A stretch of DNA of 64,000 bases from Pectobacterium carotovorum (GCF_033898505.1 NZ_JAXAFK010000003.1:372001-436000); one strand, 5' to 3'. Numbered from the stretch's first letter, positions 29,460 to 42,571 are shown. The notes: generated from the letters alone by a model not told the origin. Numbers and translations are program-made.

Positions 29460-30608
29460 TTATTTAGCTGAAGAACGGTAAGTCTGAATCAAGTCAATAA
29501 AGTGGTCGAACAGTGGCGCAGCATCATGCGGGCCAGGGCTCGCTTCAGGGTGTCCCTGGAAGCTGAACGCTGGCTTATCCGTGCGGTGAATCCCCTGAAC
29601 CGTGTGGTCAAACAGGGATTTATGCGTGACGCGCAGCGTGTCAGGCAGATTATCTTCATCAACCGCAAAGCCGTGGTTCTGTGCGGTGATCATCACGCAG
29701 TTGTTATCCAGATCTTTTACCGGATGGTTGCCGCCGTGGTGACCCAGCTTCATTTTGATGGTCTTCGCACCGCTCGCCAACGCCAGCAGTTGGTGACCCA
29801 AGCAGATACCGAATACCGGAATATCCGTTTCCAGGAAGGTTTTGATCGCGCGAATCGCGTAGTCACACGGCTCTGGGTCGCCCGGGCCGTTAGAAAGGAA
29901 AATACCGTCTGGATTCAACTTCAGCACATCTTCGGCAGGTGTCTGCGCCGGAACAACCGTCAGGCGGCAGCCGCGATCCACCAGCATACGCAAAATGTTG
30001 CGTTTCACACCGTAGTCATAAGCCACTACGTGGTAAGGCAGTTCGCTTTCGTTTTTCGCCGCAGGCAATTCACCTTCCAGCGTCCAGCTTCCCTGTAACC
30101 AGCTGTAGCTTTCTGCCGTCGTCACTTCTTTTGCCAGATCCATTCCCTTCAACCCAGGGAAGGCTTTCGCTTTCTCCAGCGCGACAGCGGCATCCGGCGC
30201 ATCGCCCGCGATGATGCAGCCATTCTGCGCGCCTTTTTCACGCAGCAGACGGGTCAGTTTACGGGTATCGATATCAGCAATGGCGACGATGTTGTTGCGT
30301 TTGAGGTATTCAGACAGGCTTTCTTCACTACGGTAGTTGCTGGCAATCAGAGGTAAATCGCGAATAACCAGACCTTGAGCCTGTACAGAGGGGGATTCTT
30401 CATCGTTGGCATTGGCGCCGACATTACCGATATGGGGATAAGTGAGAGTGACAATCTGGCGGGAATAGGAAGGATCAGTAAGGATTTCTTGATAACCGGT
30501 CATCGACGTATTGAAGACCACTTCCCCCACTGCCGACCCTTCTGCCCCAATGGCCCGACCGTGGAATTGGGTTCCGTCTTCCAGAACCAATAGCGCTGAC
30601 TTAATCAA
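29460..30608 (-). CDS. carA: Carbamoyl phosphate synthase, small (glutaminase) subunit
   Basis: Hydrolyses glutamine and passes ammonia to CarB. The 382-residue protein has the same length as E. coli CarA. The N-terminal domain includes [34 protein letters not shown]; the C-terminal class I glutamine amidotransferase has the nucleophile in [13 protein letters not shown] and catalytic His/Glu in [12 protein letters not shown]. The start is TTG at 30606-30608, with a strong GGAGGGT site five bases upstream, exactly the arrangement I know for E. coli carA ([12 protein letters not shown]). An in-frame upstream start would displace this site. Two ARG boxes precede it. Confidence 0.96.
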   Translation of the reverse strand: MIKSALLVLEDGTQFHGRAIGAEGSAVGEVVFNTSMTGYQEILTDPSYSRQIVTLTYPHIGNVGANANDEESPSVQAQGLVIRDLPLIASNYRSEESLSEYLKRNNIVAIADIDTRKLTRLLREKGAQNGCIIAGDAPDAAVALEKAKAFPGLKGMDLAKEVTTAESYSWLQGSWTLEGELPAAKNESELPYHVVAYDYGVKRNILRMLVDRGCRLTVVPAQTPAEDVLKLNPDGIFLSNGPGDPEPCDYAIRAIKTFLETDIPVFGICLGHQLLALASGAKTIKMKLGHHGGNHPVKDLDNNCVMITAQNHGFAVDEDNLPDTLRVTHKSLFDHTVQGIHRTDKPAFSFQGHPEASPGPHDAAPLFDHFIDLIQTYRSSAK

Positions 30609-30620
30609 AACACCCTCCAA

Positions 30621-30655
30621 GGAATAAACAATCACGTTATTTGCATATTAATTCA
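30621..30655 (-). promoter_or_regulatory. Pair of ARG boxes (ArgR operator) of carAB
   Basis: On the minus strand TGAATTAATATGCA (30642-30655) and TGATTGTTTATTCC (30621-30634) match the tandem ARG boxes that overlap the arginine-controlled promoter of E. coli carAB, with similar spacing from the Shine-Dalgarno. ArgR with arginine should repress here. Confidence 0.8.
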
Positions 30656-30989
30656 GATTCGAGCCACTAAATCAATGCAAAAACTACCTGTAAGGCCAAT
30701 TTTTGGCAAATTGGGCGCATTTTAATGATGGTCTTCCTGATTGTCTACCCAAACCGCTTTTTTTCTCTTATTTTTATGCTTTCCGAAATAAATAGCCGCC
30801 CACTGACGTAAAAAACCACATCAACTTAGGTAAGTAAACGGTTGCGAGGCAACATCGTTAAAATAAGGATAACAAATCGCCAGCAAAGGGCATTTCAGGA
30901 GTAAAGGGGAAGTATTGCCGCTAAAAACACGAATAAAAAACAGATAAAAACAAATAATAGTAAAAAATTTAAACCAAAAGCTTAAAAAT
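30656..30989. other. carAB upstream region without genes
   Basis: About 330 AT-rich bases between the ARG boxes and the dapB terminator. By analogy with E. coli the pyrimidine-controlled distal carAB promoter should lie here, but I cannot place it by eye. No ORF with a plausible start is seen. Confidence 0.5.
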
Positions 30990-31017
30990 AAAGGTGATAT
31001 TAAAAATAATCACCTTT
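30985..31017 (-). terminator. dapB terminator
   Basis: AAAGGTGAT (30990-30998) pairs perfectly with ATCACCTTT (31009-31017). On the minus strand the stem is followed by ATTTTTAAG. It starts 36 bases after the dapB stop. Confidence 0.7.
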
Positions 31018-31053
31018 ATCAGTAAGATATAATTTTTTATAAAAAATTAAAAA

Positions 31054-32435
<1,382 letters not shown>

Positions 32436-32440
32436 ACAGC

Positions 32441-32460
32441 GGTAGGGCCGAAGCCCTACC
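32441..32460 (-). terminator. Possible terminator of the ribF-ispH operon
   Basis: GGTAGGGC (32441-32448) pairs with GCCCTACC (32453-32460); read on the minus strand the loop is TTCG, a very stable tetraloop. It begins 13 bases after the ispH stop. No T-run follows. Confidence 0.5.
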
Positions 32461-32472
32461 ACAGAAACAGCG

Positions 32473-33423
32473 TTAATCTACCTGTTTGACTTCAACACGC
32501 AGCTCTTTCGGCACTTCAAAGACGATGTTTTCTTCACGCCCCTGCATTTCAACGGCAACCTTGCCGCCTAATGCTTTCAGGCGCTGAATCACCTGTTGTA
32601 CCAGGATATCCGGTGCGGATGCGCCTGCGGTTACCCCAACATGCGAAGCGCCCTCTACCCATGACTCCTGGATATCTTCGGCTGAATCAATCAGATAAGC
32701 CGCTTTCCCCGCTCTCTGTGCCAATTCAGCAAGACGGTTAGAGTTTGAGGAATTTTTAGAGCCCACAACAAACACGACATCCGCCTTATCCGACAAATGG
32801 CGAACCGCTTCCTGACGATTGGTCGTGGCATAGCAGATATCATCTTTACGCGGCCCGACAATCTGCGGAAAACGTTCGCGCAACGCATCAATCACCGCAT
32901 AGGTATCATCAACAGAAAGCGTGGTTTGCGTCATAAAGCACAGGTTGCTTTCGTCTTTTACCTGTAGCTGCCAGACATCCTCGGGGGATTCCACCAGATA
33001 CATGCCACCATCCGCATTGCTGTACTGACCCATCGTCCCTTCAACTTCAGGGTGTCCGGCATGCCCAATAAGAATCGCTTCTACACCTTTCTTACTGGCT
33101 CTGGCCACTTCCATATGCACTTTGGTTACCAGCGGGCAGGTGGCATCGAATACCGTCAGGTCACGGCTTTTTGCTTCATTGCGTACCGCTTGCGAAACGC
33201 CATGTGCCGAGAAAATCAGAATCGCACCGTCCGGCACGTCTTCAATCTGCTCAATAAAAATGGCACCACGTTCGCGCAACCCGTTAACCACATAACGGTT
33301 ATGTACCACTTCATGACGGACGTAGATCGGCGTACCAAAAAGCTCCAGCGCGCGCTCCACAATGCTGATAGCACGATCGACACCGGCACAAAAGCCGCGT
33401 GGATTAGCCAGCAGGATCTGCAT
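32473..33423 (-). CDS. ispH: 4-hydroxy-3-methylbut-2-enyl diphosphate reductase
   Basis: Last enzyme of the methylerythritol phosphate pathway: converts HMBPP to isopentenyl and dimethylallyl diphosphate using an iron-sulfur cluster. The 316-residue protein (same length as E. coli) has the three cluster cysteines in [13 protein letters not shown] (C12), FDATCPLV (C96) and [12 protein letters not shown] (about C197). The substrate motifs [20 protein letters not shown] and [13 protein letters not shown] are intact. It overlaps the end of fkpB by 20 bases, and closes the ribF-ileS-lspA-fkpB-ispH operon. Confidence 0.97.
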   Translation of the reverse strand: MQILLANPRGFCAGVDRAISIVERALELFGTPIYVRHEVVHNRYVVNGLRERGAIFIEQIEDVPDGAILIFSAHGVSQAVRNEAKSRDLTVFDATCPLVTKVHMEVARASKKGVEAILIGHAGHPEVEGTMGQYSNADGGMYLVESPEDVWQLQVKDESNLCFMTQTTLSVDDTYAVIDALRERFPQIVGPRKDDICYATTNRQEAVRHLSDKADVVFVVGSKNSSNSNRLAELAQRAGKAAYLIDSAEDIQESWVEGASHVGVTAGASAPDILVQQVIQRLKALGGKVAVEMQGREENIVFEVPKELRVEVKQVD

Positions 33424-33877
33424 GGGACACCTCCTGTTGTACGGGATCGATATCCAGCACTTCGAGATCGAAGGTAATCGCCTGACCGGACAGAGGATGA
33501 TTGAAATCCACGGTGACCGATTCCTCGGTCACATCGCGGATAATCCCCGGCATATCATTCCCGGCAACGCCGCTGAACAGCATAATGGTGCCAACATCCG
33601 GCACGCCGGTCTGGGCGAAATCACGACGCAAGAAGAACTGGATCAGGTTTGGATTGGTCGGCCCAAAGGCCGACTCCGGCGGCAGCGTAAACTTGCGCTT
33701 ATCGCCACGTTTCAATCCCAACAGATTTTGTTCCAGCGCGTCAGACAGGCTGCTATCGCCAAGGCGGAACAGCGCTGGCTTGCCGCGCTCACGCGTAGAC
33801 TCGGCCGTGGAGCCATCCTCCAGCGTGAGAATAAAATGCACCAGCAGCGCGCTGTTGTGCTGCACAGTCTCGGACAT
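33404..33877 (-). CDS. fkpB: FKBP-type peptidyl-prolyl isomerase FkpB (SlpA)
   Basis: A 157-residue SlyD-like FKBP isomerase (E. coli 149). It opens [37 protein letters not shown], nearly the same as E. coli. The flap insertion contains [21 protein letters not shown] and the FKBP part resumes with [20 protein letters not shown]. No metal-binding His-rich tail is present, unlike SlyD. Its ATG overlaps the lspA stop and its end overlaps ispH by 20 bases, so it is firmly within the operon. The extra eight C-terminal residues lie in this overlap. Confidence 0.95.
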   Translation of the reverse strand: MSETVQHNSALLVHFILTLEDGSTAESTRERGKPALFRLGDSSLSDALEQNLLGLKRGDKRKFTLPPESAFGPTNPNLIQFFLRRDFAQTGVPDVGTIMLFSGVAGNDMPGIIRDVTEESVTVDFNHPLSGQAITFDLEVLDIDPVQQEVSHADPAG

Positions 33878-34389
33878 CAGTGACCCTTTTGCTTAACGGT
33901 ATCAGTATCATCATGCGTACTGAAAAACCCTTCCAGTACGATGAGCGCCGCACCAATACAGATGGCGGTATCGGCCAGGTTAAACGTGGCAAAGTGCCAG
34001 TCACCGACATAGAAATCGATGAAATCGACGACAAACCCATGCCATGTCCGATCAAACAGATTGCCCAACGCACCGCCGATAATCAGCGAATACGCAATGT
34101 TATTCAGCCTGTGTTTGACGCTGCCACGGTACATCATCACCAGCAGCGCAACCACGATAGCAATCGCGATACCGGCAAAGAACCAGCGTTGCCAGCCGCC
34201 TTTATCCGCCAGGAAGCTGAATGCTGCGCCGTAGTTACGGGCGTAATGCAGATTCAGAGAAGGCATAACTGGTACCGTATCCCCCAGCGCAAAGTGGGCA
34301 AGAATCCACTGCTTGCTGCCAAGATCGATAACTAAAACCAGCACCGCCAGCCAGAGCCAGCGCAGTCCACTCGAACAGATCTTATTCAT
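33877..34389 (-). CDS. lspA: Lipoprotein signal peptidase (signal peptidase II)
   Basis: Cleaves the signal peptide of diacylglyceryl-modified prolipoproteins in the inner membrane. The 170-residue protein (E. coli 164) has four hydrophobic segments. The catalytic aspartates are in [18 protein letters not shown] and [21 protein letters not shown] is another conserved block. The first segment is [19 protein letters not shown]. It overlaps ileS upstream and fkpB downstream by one to three bases, indicating tight coupling. Confidence 0.96.
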   Translation of the reverse strand: MNKICSSGLRWLWLAVLVLVIDLGSKQWILAHFALGDTVPVMPSLNLHYARNYGAAFSFLADKGGWQRWFFAGIAIAIVVALLVMMYRGSVKHRLNNIAYSLIIGGALGNLFDRTWHGFVVDFIDFYVGDWHFATFNLADTAICIGAALIVLEGFFSTHDDTDTVKQKGH

Positions 34390-37202
34390 CAGACAAATTT
34401 ACGCTCTTCGCCGTTACCGCCCACGTTAGTCGCACAGCGACCACACACTTCAGGATGATCGGCATTACTACCGATATCCGTCTCGTAATGCCAGCAGCGT
34501 GGACACTTGTGCCCTTCTGCCTCACTTAAGGCAATTTTCAGTCCGGTGAGTTCCGTTGCCTGCGCGCTATCCGGCGCATTTTCATAACGTTCTACCAGCG
34601 CTTTTGACGTCAACAGCGCGAAGTGCAGTTCCTGACGCAGCTGGTTCAGTTTGCCCGCCAGATTGGCATCGGCGTACAGCGTGACAGAGGCTTCCAGCGA
34701 TCCGCCGATGCGCTTGTCATTACGTGCCTGCTCGATGACTTTGTTCACTTCGCTACGCACTTTCAGGACATCCGCCCAGAACGCATCGTTCATGGTTTCT
34801 GCGCTATCCAACGAGAACAGACCGTCATACCACTCTTCGGTAAAGACGTACTGTGCACGCTCGCCCGGCAGGTAGTTCCAGATCTCATCCGCGGTGAAGG
34901 ACATAATCGGCGCCATCCAGCGAACCAATGCTTCAGAGATATGGTACAGCGCGGTCTGGCAGCTACGGCGCGCAACGCTATCGCCTTTGGCCGTGTACTG
35001 ACGATCTTTAATGATATCCAGATAGAACGAACCCATTTCGATCGAGCAGAACTGCATCAGGCGTTGTACAACGCGGTGGAAATCATAGCTTTCATACGCT
35101 TCGAGGATCTCTTCCTGCGCCGCTTTCGCACAGCCGACCGCCCAGCGATCCAGCACGACCATATCTTCTGGTTTCACCATATGTTGCTGTGGATCGAACC
35201 CATTCAGGTTCGCCAGCAGGAAACGCGCGGTGTTACGGATACGACGATAGGCATCGGCAGAACGCTTCAGGATCTCATCAGATACGGCGATTTCACCGGA
35301 GTAATCTGTTGAACCGATCCACAGACGCAGAATGTCAGCACCCAGCTTATTCATCACGTCCTGCGGACTCACGGTATTCCCGATCGACTTGGACATTTTG
35401 CGGCCCTGACCATCAACGGTGAAACCGTGAGTCAGTACCTGACGATAAGGCGCTTTGCCTTTGATCGCCGTTGAGATCATCAGGGAAGACATGAACCAGC
35501 CACGATGCTGGTCAGACCCTTCCAGATACATATCCGCCGCGTGACCGCCGAATTCAGGGCGAACGTCCACGACAGACGCGTGCGTCGATCCAGAATCGAA
35601 CCATACGTCCAGCGTGTCCGGCACTTTGACGTAGTTGTCAGCGTCTGCGCCCAAGATATCGGCCGGATCGAGATCCCACCATGCCTGAATGCCGTCGGCT
35701 TCAACACGTTTCGCCACCGCTTCAATCAGTTCAGCGGTACGCGGATGCAGCTCTTCTGTCTCTTTGTGGACGAACAGCGACATTGGCACGCCCCAGGTAC
35801 GCTGACGGGAGATACACCAGTCAGGACGGTTCGCAACCATCGCTTCGATACGCGCCTGACCCCAATCCGGGATCCACTGCACGCCTTTTATTTCAGACAG
35901 CGACTGCTTACGCAGGCCTTTCTGATCCATGCTGACAAACCATTGTGGCGTGGCACGGAAAATGATCGGCGACTTATGACGCCAGCAGCACGGGTAGCTG
36001 TGCTGTAATTTCTCTACGTGCAGCAACATGCCTTTTTCACGCAGGATTTCAACGATCAGATCGTTGGCTTTGAAAACGAATTTGCCGTCCAGTTCAGGAT
36101 AGGTGCCGCTCAGGTAGCAGCCATTCGGCCCAACCGGGTTAGCGATTTCCAGATTGTATTTCTGGCTGATCACATAGTCGTCAGGACCGTGACCACCGGC
36201 GGTATGCACCGCACCTGTACCCGCATCCAGCGTCACGTGCTCGCCCAGAATGGCCGGTACGTCGAAGTTCAGGAACGGGTGTTTGAAACGCAGCAACTCA
36301 AGATCCGCGCCTTTGCAATCGCACAGAACCTGCCACTGGCTGATGCCAGCGCGCTTCATCACGCTTTCAACCAGATCGGCCGCCAGAATCAGCGCCTGAC
36401 CGTCAATTTGCACCAGCTGATAGGCAAATTCCGCATTCAGCGAGATCGCACGGTTTGCTGGCAGCGTCCACGGCGTCGTCGTCCAGATCACCAGTGAAAC
36501 GGGGCCGTCTACGCTCTTCACGCCAAATTTGGCTAATACCGCCGCCACGTCGCTGGCGTTAAATGCCACATCAATGGATGGAGAGGTTTTGTCGTAATAT
36601 TCGACTTCTGCTTCCGCCAGCGCGGAACCGCAGTCCGCACACCAGTGAACCGGCTTCGCCCCCTTATGCAGGTGACCGTTTTCAATGATGCGGCCCAGCG
36701 CACGAATGATGTTCGCTTCAGTTTTGAAATCCATCGTCAGGTAAGGACGATCCCAATCACCCAGCACGCCGAGACGAATAAAATCGGCTTTCTGTCCGGC
36801 AACCTGCTCTGCCGCATATTTACGGCACTCCGCGCGGAATTCCGCAGCGCTGACTTTCTCGCCCGGCTTACCGACCAACTGCTCTACTTTCAGCTCAATC
36901 GGCAGACCGTGGCAGTCCCAGCCCGGCACGTAGGGAGAATCGTAGCCAGACAGGCCTTTCGATTTAACGATAATATCTTTCAGAATCTTGTTAACTGAGT
37001 GACCAATGTGAATGCTGCCGTTCGCGTACGGAGGGCCATCGTGCAAAATGAAGGTTTTCTTTCCCTTCTTCGCATTGCGAATAATCCCGTACAGATCCTG
37101 TTCATACCAACGTTTCAGCATGTCAGGTTCGCGCTTGGCCAGATCGCCACGCATCGGGAACCCTGTTTCCGGCAAGTTCAGGGTAGTCTTATAGTCACTC
37201 AT
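34389..37202 (-). CDS. ileS: Isoleucyl-tRNA synthetase
   Basis: Charges tRNA-Ile with isoleucine and edits misactivated valine. The 937-residue class I enzyme (E. coli 938) shows the HIGH motif in [12 protein letters not shown] (about residues 58-69), the CP1 editing domain with [14 protein letters not shown] and [16 protein letters not shown], the KMSKS loop in [10 protein letters not shown], and a C-terminal zinc finger (CPRCWHYE...CGRCATN). The bacterial type, without the mupirocin-resistant eukaryote-like features. ribF lies 31 bases upstream, lspA overlaps downstream. Confidence 0.98.
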   Translation of the reverse strand: MSDYKTTLNLPETGFPMRGDLAKREPDMLKRWYEQDLYGIIRNAKKGKKTFILHDGPPYANGSIHIGHSVNKILKDIIVKSKGLSGYDSPYVPGWDCHGLPIELKVEQLVGKPGEKVSAAEFRAECRKYAAEQVAGQKADFIRLGVLGDWDRPYLTMDFKTEANIIRALGRIIENGHLHKGAKPVHWCADCGSALAEAEVEYYDKTSPSIDVAFNASDVAAVLAKFGVKSVDGPVSLVIWTTTPWTLPANRAISLNAEFAYQLVQIDGQALILAADLVESVMKRAGISQWQVLCDCKGADLELLRFKHPFLNFDVPAILGEHVTLDAGTGAVHTAGGHGPDDYVISQKYNLEIANPVGPNGCYLSGTYPELDGKFVFKANDLIVEILREKGMLLHVEKLQHSYPCCWRHKSPIIFRATPQWFVSMDQKGLRKQSLSEIKGVQWIPDWGQARIEAMVANRPDWCISRQRTWGVPMSLFVHKETEELHPRTAELIEAVAKRVEADGIQAWWDLDPADILGADADNYVKVPDTLDVWFDSGSTHASVVDVRPEFGGHAADMYLEGSDQHRGWFMSSLMISTAIKGKAPYRQVLTHGFTVDGQGRKMSKSIGNTVSPQDVMNKLGADILRLWIGSTDYSGEIAVSDEILKRSADAYRRIRNTARFLLANLNGFDPQQHMVKPEDMVVLDRWAVGCAKAAQEEILEAYESYDFHRVVQRLMQFCSIEMGSFYLDIIKDRQYTAKGDSVARRSCQTALYHISEALVRWMAPIMSFTADEIWNYLPGERAQYVFTEEWYDGLFSLDSAETMNDAFWADVLKVRSEVNKVIEQARNDKRIGGSLEASVTLYADANLAGKLNQLRQELHFALLTSKALVERYENAPDSAQATELTGLKIALSEAEGHKCPRCWHYETDIGSNADHPEVCGRCATNVGGNGEERKFV

Positions 37203-37233
37203 TAGATTCTCGATTTCGTTTCGGCTAGAAAAA

Positions 37234-38175
37234 TTAAACCGGTGTCTTTAACCCGAAGAACGTCCGGGCTGTCACCACATCATCGGCGATTTGCTGTTTT
37301 AACGCATCGAGCGAAGCAAAACGCTGTTCATTACGGATCTTTTTACGCAGTACAACTTCAATATGGCGACCATAGAGGTTCATCGCCACGTCCAGCAAAT
37401 GCACTTCAAGCTGCTGGCGTTTGTCACCGTTTACGGTCGGACGCGTGCCAATATTGGCAACGCCCGGCAGTGGTTCTTGCCCCAGCCCATAAACGCTGAC
37501 GGCATACACGCCGCTAACAGGGGAAACCTGACGTTTCAGCGGCAGATTGGCAGTAGGGAACCCGATGGTTCGCCCCAATTCTTTGCCATGTTCCACGCGC
37601 CCGGAAATGCTGTAAGGATGGCCCAGCAGGCTTTCCGCCAGCTCGAGTTCATCGCGACTGAGCGCTTCCCGCACGGCAGTGCTGCTAACCCGTTTACCGC
37701 CATTACAGAACGAATCGGTGCTGATGACATCAAATCCCGACTCACGTCCAGCCTTCTGTAATAACAGGAAATCTCCCTGACGACCAGCCCCGAAGCGGAA
37801 GTCATCCCCCACAACCAGAAACTTCACGCCCAATTTTTTCACCAGCAGAGAAGAAACGAACGTCTCGGCATCATTGGCGGCAAAACGCGCATCGAATCTG
37901 ACGCACAGCAGATAGTCCACGCCGGCCTGCGCCAGATATTTCACCTTGTCACGCAGACGCGTCAAACGGGCTGGCGCTTTTTCCGCAGCGAAGAGTTCCA
38001 GCGGCTGTGGTTCAAAAATCATCACCATCACCGGCAGCCCACGAGCGCGTCCTTCCTGCTTCAGTCGTTCAAGCAGCATTTGGTGTCCGAGGTGCACGCC
38101 GTCAAAATTACCAATAGTGAGCACACAGCCGTAATGGTGTGCCCGAAGATTGTGTATACCGCGAATTAGCTGCAT
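37234..38175 (-). CDS. ribF: Bifunctional riboflavin kinase / FAD synthetase
   Basis: Phosphorylates riboflavin to FMN and adenylates it to FAD. The 313-residue protein has the same length as E. coli RibF. The N-terminal nucleotidyltransferase has [17 protein letters not shown] and [17 protein letters not shown]; the C-terminal kinase has [13 protein letters not shown] and [13 protein letters not shown]. It is the first gene of the operon leading to ispH. It is divergent from rpsT across a 425-base region. Confidence 0.97.
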   Translation of the reverse strand: MQLIRGIHNLRAHHYGCVLTIGNFDGVHLGHQMLLERLKQEGRARGLPVMVMIFEPQPLELFAAEKAPARLTRLRDKVKYLAQAGVDYLLCVRFDARFAANDAETFVSSLLVKKLGVKFLVVGDDFRFGAGRQGDFLLLQKAGRESGFDVISTDSFCNGGKRVSSTAVREALSRDELELAESLLGHPYSISGRVEHGKELGRTIGFPTANLPLKRQVSPVSGVYAVSVYGLGQEPLPGVANIGTRPTVNGDKRQQLEVHLLDVAMNLYGRHIEVVLRKKIRNEQRFASLDALKQQIADDVVTARTFFGLKTPV

Positions 38176-38283
38176 GGCTGGCCCAGAACAAAGGGTTAAT
38201 ATTATGGAAATCGGCGGATTATACCTTGTACAGCGAGTAAGGTTAACCCGCGATTCGCGCCTTTTGCAGCCACCCTGTAAATC

Positions 38284-38306
38284 GTGCCGGTATTTGCACG
38301 TTTTTT
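38284..38306 (+). terminator. Orphan terminator-like hairpin
   Basis: CGTGC (38284-38288) pairs with GCACG (38296-38300) and is followed by TTTTTT (38301-38306). No plus-strand gene lies just upstream, since ribF reads the other way. Confidence 0.45.
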
Positions 38307-38523
38307 AGCGGAATCCTCGATGGATGACGCCCAGACGCAGAATATCCAGATAGTGGATGCCCTGCACAATCCGACTTTACCGATGGCAGACAGGGTTTTA
38401 TCAAATTCAGGATGAATTTATGATGCGAAAGGCTGTATTCCACCGCGTGAAGCTGCTAAAATCCTGCGCCATCACAACGTAACAAGTGTCGACGTACAAA
38501 CGACGCTTATTTGCACAAATCCA

Positions 38524-38552
38524 TTGACAAACGAAGGCTAAACGAGCATATT
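38524..38552 (+). promoter_or_regulatory. rpsT sigma-70 promoter
   Basis: TTGACA at 38524-38529, a 17-base spacer, and CATATT at 38547-38552. It lies about 50 bases before the rpsT start codon. The -35 is a perfect consensus and the -10 matches four of six. Confidence 0.7.
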
Positions 38553-38600
38553 CCACGGCCTTTGAATTGTCCTCGATTGAATATATTTGGGAGTTGGACC

Positions 38601-38864
38601 TTGGCTAATATCAAATCAGCTAAGAAACGCGCCGTACAATCTGAGAAGCGCCGTAAGCATAACGCAAGCCGTCGCTCTATGATGCGTACTTTCATCAAGA
38701 AAGTATACGCGGCGATCGCGACTGGCGATAAAGAAGCGGCACAGAAAGCGTTTAATGACATGCAACCGATCGTGGATCGCCAGGCTGGTAAAGGCCTGAT
38801 CCACAAGAACAAAGCTGCACGTCATAAATCCAATCTGGTTGCGCGCATCAACGCCATGCAATAA
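38601..38864 (+). CDS. rpsT: 30S ribosomal protein S20
   Basis: An 87-residue primary 16S rRNA-binding protein. The mature sequence starts [20 protein letters not shown] and ends [10 protein letters not shown], close to E. coli S20 (87). The start codon is TTG at 38601, preceded by GGGAG with about 7 bases of spacing; a TTG start is also used by E. coli rpsT, where it takes part in autogenous control. A longer frame reaching back to an ATG at 38511 crosses the promoter and is rejected. A strong terminator follows at 38892-38918. Confidence 0.96.
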   Translation: MANIKSAKKRAVQSEKRRKHNASRRSMMRTFIKKVYAAIATGDKEAAQKAFNDMQPIVDRQAGKGLIHKNKAARHKSNLVARINAMQ

Positions 38865-38891
38865 TCACGCACCTGCGTGTTGTTGCTAAGA

Positions 38892-38918
38892 AAAAACCGG
38901 CTCAGGCCGGTTTTTTTG
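38892..38918 (+). terminator. rpsT terminator
   Basis: AACCGGC and GCCGGTT form a stem around TCAG, with an A-run before (38892-38897) and seven Ts after (38912-38918). It overlaps the last codons of the convergent nhaR gene, for which it can also act. Confidence 0.9.
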
Positions 38919-39816
38919 CATCTGAAGTATCACTGAAGAGCGCCGAAAAATCCGCGTTACACACACGCTGCACCGCCGGATGCTGGATCATTCTGGCCGC
39001 AAAGATCGCGTAATACTCGTCCTGAATGTTCTCGATCCTGCCGATCTCAACGATGTCACCCTGCTGGTAGATTTCATTGGCATACAGTGATGGCGCAACG
39101 AAAACGGCGTCATTGTTAATGCCGAACGCGGTCATCAGCGCCGCATCATCAAATTCACCCAAAATGTTTACCTGAATATTCTGCGCAGTAAACCAATTCA
39201 GCAACTTGCGTCCCAACATGGTTCGCCGTCCTGGAATCAGTAACTTACGTTGTTCAAGGCAGGCAGGAAAAGCGTATTCGGGCTGAGGACGTTTACAGTA
39301 AAAGCTTACGCCACACTCGCCCAGCTTGATTGAAAATAGCCCTTCCTGCTGCGTCGAATCCACCGGACAGTCCGACAAAATCATATCCAGCTTATGCTGG
39401 CTCAACTGCTCCAGCAGCATTTCGTGCGTCGACTCAAAACAGCGCAAATGGATATGCTCCTGTTCCGTCACGACCGTTTCCAGCACCCTGCTAACCAGCC
39501 GTTTGGATAATGCATCTGCCACGCCGACATCGAATAACAGGTTCGATTCTTTGCGGTAGTTCACAATATCCAACATTTCCTGGCTAAGCTGAAACATGCT
39601 ATCCGCATAGCGAAAAACAAGCTGCCCCAGTTCCGTCGGTTCCAGCCCCCGTCCCTTGCGCTTGAAAAGCTTGCCCTGCAGACGCTCTTCCAGGCATTTG
39701 ATCTGCCCGGTAATGGTCTGCGGCGTTAAGAACAGCGTCTCTGCCGCACCGGCAACGGAGCCCGACTTATAAACCTGCCAGAAATAATAGAGATGATTAA
39801 AATTCAAATGAGACAC
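38902..39816 (-). CDS. nhaR: LysR-family activator of nhaA, NhaR
   Basis: A 304-residue LysR-type regulator (E. coli 301) that senses Na+ and activates nhaA. The DNA-binding domain reads [47 protein letters not shown]. The effector domain has the near-identical [20 protein letters not shown] and [18 protein letters not shown] start at GTG 39814-39816, giving [13 protein letters not shown] to match E. coli MSHINYNHLYYFW; the upstream ATG adds an Arg/Glu-rich tail overlapping nhaA. nhaA lies just upstream on the same strand. Confidence 0.95.
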   Translation of the reverse strand: MSHLNFNHLYYFWQVYKSGSVAGAAETLFLTPQTITGQIKCLEERLQGKLFKRKGRGLEPTELGQLVFRYADSMFQLSQEMLDIVNYRKESNLLFDVGVADALSKRLVSRVLETVVTEQEHIHLRCFESTHEMLLEQLSQHKLDMILSDCPVDSTQQEGLFSIKLGECGVSFYCKRPQPEYAFPACLEQRKLLIPGRRTMLGRKLLNWFTAQNIQVNILGEFDDAALMTAFGINNDAVFVAPSLYANEIYQQGDIVEIGRIENIQDEYYAIFAARMIQHPAVQRVCNADFSALFSDTSDAKKPA

Positions 39817-39848
39817 ACCTTCCCCCTCTTCGCGCCTCCGGCATGGCC

Positions 39849-41045
39849 TCAACCCTTACACGGCTGCACCGCCTTGTCCAGCGTAGGCAACACCCCACGC
39901 AGTGCCAGATAGCCGAGCAGCGCCGCCAATCCCGATGCCAGCAAGATTCCCAGCTTGGCATAGGTAATCAATTCCGCATCACCGCCAGAAAAGGCCAGCA
40001 GCGTAATGAATATCGACATGGTAAAACCGATGCCACACAGCACGGACACCGCCACAATCTGGCTAAAGCCAACGCCAGCCGGCAAACGCGCGTAGCCCAG
40101 CCGAATGGTTAGCCAACTGAACAAGGTAATACCCAGCGGTTTACCGATCAGTAGCCCGGCGGCGATACCCAGACTCAGAGGGGAAAACAGTTTTTCCAGC
40201 ACAATTCCCTGTAACACAATGCCAGCGTTAGCGAAGGCAAACAGCGGAATAATCAGAAACGCGACCCACGTTTGTAAACCGTGTTCCAGCGTGGTTGCCG
40301 GAGACGTTTCCCCGTCGGACGTGCGCAAAGGGATAAAGAATCCGACGATCACCCCAGCCAACGTCGCATGAACGCCACATTTCAGGATGCAGACCCACAG
40401 GACCATCCCCACCAGCAAATAGGCGGATGTTTTCCTGACCTGTTGCCTGTTCAAATAGGCCAGCGCTGCAACCGCCAATACCGCGCCGCCCAGCGCAGGC
40501 CAGAAGATCTGCTGCGTATAAAACAGGGCAATGATCAGGATCGCTCCCAGATCGTCAATGATCGCCAGCGCCAGCAGGAAGACTTTTAATCCTGCGGGCA
40601 CGCGCTTGCCCAATAGCGTCAGCACACCAATGGCGAACGCAATATCCGTCGCAGCGGGAATAGCCCAGCCAGCGCGCGTTACCTCATCCTTTGCGTTGAA
40701 AAGCAGAAAGAGCAAGGCGGGAAAAACCATTCCGCCTACCGCCGCCGCCAGTGGCAACATCGCCTGCTGACGACTGGCTAAGGTGCCTTCAACCAGCTCG
40801 CGTTTCACTTCCAGACCAATCAGCAGGAAGAAAATCGCCATCAGGCCATCGTTAATCCACAGCAGCAGATTCTTATTAATTTCCAGTGCGCCAAAGCGCA
40901 TTTCCACTGGCATCATAAGGAACTGTTGATAGCCAGCGGCGGTAACAGACCAATTGGCAAACACGAGCGCGAAAACCGTTGCCATCATCAACATCATGCC
41001 AGCCGCCGCATCCAATCCGATAAAACGGCGAATCATTGTTATCAT
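39849..41045 (-). CDS. nhaA: Na+/H+ antiporter NhaA
   Basis: An electrogenic inner-membrane antiporter that expels Na+ in exchange for two H+, most active at alkaline pH. The 398-residue protein (E. coli 388) has the ion-binding aspartate pair in [19 protein letters not shown] and the [19 protein letters not shown] helix, both very similar to E. coli. [10 protein letters not shown] is the late conserved helix. The ATG at 41045 has GGGAGA 8 bases upstream. nhaR follows after 32 bases and is presumably co-transcribed. Confidence 0.96.
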   Translation of the reverse strand: MITMIRRFIGLDAAAGMMLMMATVFALVFANWSVTAAGYQQFLMMPVEMRFGALEINKNLLLWINDGLMAIFFLLIGLEVKRELVEGTLASRQQAMLPLAAAVGGMVFPALLFLLFNAKDEVTRAGWAIPAATDIAFAIGVLTLLGKRVPAGLKVFLLALAIIDDLGAILIIALFYTQQIFWPALGGAVLAVAALAYLNRQQVRKTSAYLLVGMVLWVCILKCGVHATLAGVIVGFFIPLRTSDGETSPATTLEHGLQTWVAFLIIPLFAFANAGIVLQGIVLEKLFSPLSLGIAAGLLIGKPLGITLFSWLTIRLGYARLPAGVGFSQIVAVSVLCGIGFTMSIFITLLAFSGGDAELITYAKLGILLASGLAALLGYLALRGVLPTLDKAVQPCKG

Positions 41046-41270
41046 TGACTTACTCTCCCATCAGGCACGAACACCAATACCGTACGTCCGCTTTCTTGCC
41101 AGCAAGATTACGCAATCTAACTACTCGTTAAAAGCAGATTAAAACTGGCATAAAACTCGTAAAAACCGATCTGTTAAGTGGGGAGTTTTAGAGCGAGGTA
41201 TAAAAACGTCGGAAACATTTTTCAACGCTGTGCAGCAACGGTGCGGAGTACGGACAAGGATGTCTGTCAT

Positions 41271-41304
41271 AAAAAAACCGGCGGGTTTACCCCACCGGTC
41301 TTTT
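41271..41304 (-). terminator. dnaKJ terminator
   Basis: On the minus strand ACCGGTGGG and CCCGCCGGT form a stem (one T-G pair) around GTAAA, followed by seven Ts. It starts 24 bases after the dnaJ stop. Confidence 0.85.
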
Positions 41305-41327
41305 GATTACGCGTTAACGATAAGCCA

Positions 41328-42464
41328 CTAACGGGTCAAATCGTCGAAGAATTTCTTCACGCCATCGAAAAAGCTTTTCGAACGCGGGCTGTTTCTTTCA
41401 CCAGACGGGCCACCGAAACTCTCATCAAGCTCTTGCAGCAGCTGTCTCTGACGCTCGTTCAGGTTAACTGGCGTTTCCACAACCACACGACACAGCAGAT
41501 CGCCCTGTGCACCGCCACGTACCGATTTCACGCCTTTGCCACGCATACGGAACAGTTTGCCGGTTTGCGTTTCCGCAGGCACTTTCAGCTTCACACGGCC
41601 ATCCAGCGTCGGGACTTCAATCTCGCCACCTAATGCTGCCATCGCAAAATTGATCGGCACTTCGCAGTACAGGTTATTTTCTTCACGCTGGAAGATCGGG
41701 TGCGCTTTAACCTGCACCTGAACGTACAAATCCCCTGACGGCGCGCCGTGCTCGCCCGCTTCGCCTTCACCGGACAAACGAATACGGTCGCCCGTATCCA
41801 CACCCGCCGGAATTTTCACCGACAGCGTTTTGCTCTTCTCTACGCGGCCATGACCGTGGCATTTGACGCACGGATCTTTAATGATCTTACCGCGACCATG
41901 GCAGTGTGGACACGCCTGCTGTACGGTAAAGAAGCCCTGACGCATCTGAACCTGACCATTACCATGACAGGTTGGACAGGTGATCGGAGAGCTACCCGGC
42001 TTCGCACCGCTGCCGTGGCACACGTCACACTCTTCCAGTGCGGGAATACGGATCTCTTTGGTGACGCCACGTACCGCTTCTTCCAGCGTCAACTCCATGT
42101 TGTAGCGTAAATCGGATCCACGGCTCGCGCGCTGACGGCGGCCACCGCCAAAAATATCCCCGAACACGTCGCCAAAAATATCACCAAAATCGGCACCGCC
42201 GCCGCCAAAGCCACCGCCGCCTCCACCCATACCACCTTGCTCAAACGCCGCGTGACCGTACTGATCGTAGGCAGCGCGTTTTTGCGAGTCGGTAAGGATC
42301 TCGTAGGCTTCTTTGATCTCTTTGAACTTGGCTTCTGCCTCGCTATCACCCGGATTACGATCGGGGTGGTACTTCATCGCCAGACGCTTGTAGGCTTTCT
42401 TTATTTCGCGCTCATCCGCGCTTTTAGCAACGCCCAGGCTTTCGTAATAATCTTGCTTCGCCAT
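41328..42464 (-). CDS. dnaJ: Chaperone protein DnaJ
   Basis: Hsp40 co-chaperone that delivers substrates to DnaK and stimulates its ATPase. The 378-residue protein (E. coli 376) has the J domain with HPD ([10 protein letters not shown], about residues 33-35), a long Gly/Phe linker ([14 protein letters not shown]), four CxxCxGxG zinc repeats ([32 protein letters not shown]) and the C-terminal substrate domain. I start at ATG 42464 ([12 protein letters not shown]), with AGGAAAAG just upstream. It is 107 bases after dnaK in the same heat-shock operon. Confidence 0.97.
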   Translation of the reverse strand: MAKQDYYESLGVAKSADEREIKKAYKRLAMKYHPDRNPGDSEAEAKFKEIKEAYEILTDSQKRAAYDQYGHAAFEQGGMGGGGGGFGGGGADFGDIFGDVFGDIFGGGRRQRASRGSDLRYNMELTLEEAVRGVTKEIRIPALEECDVCHGSGAKPGSSPITCPTCHGNGQVQMRQGFFTVQQACPHCHGRGKIIKDPCVKCHGHGRVEKSKTLSVKIPAGVDTGDRIRLSGEGEAGEHGAPSGDLYVQVQVKAHPIFQREENNLYCEVPINFAMAALGGEIEVPTLDGRVKLKVPAETQTGKLFRMRGKGVKSVRGGAQGDLLCRVVVETPVNLNERQRQLLQELDESFGGPSGERNSPRSKSFFDGVKKFFDDLTR

Positions 42465-42571
42465 TTCTTTTCCTGCCCTCAACATGCGTGCACGGGCGCA
42501 GAGTTTCCTCGACGCCCGTGCTGATTGCCAGCAATAGCCTTGTGGCTGCTACTGCGCCCGCTCAAGGGCGA

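Larger units (their letters stand above)
38176..38600. other. ribF-rpsT intergenic region
   Basis: E. coli has the small gene yaaY here. I see no matching frame. Contents visible: an orphan terminator-like hairpin at 38284-38306 on the plus strand and the rpsT promoter at 38524-38552. The rest has no clear feature. Confidence 0.55.
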
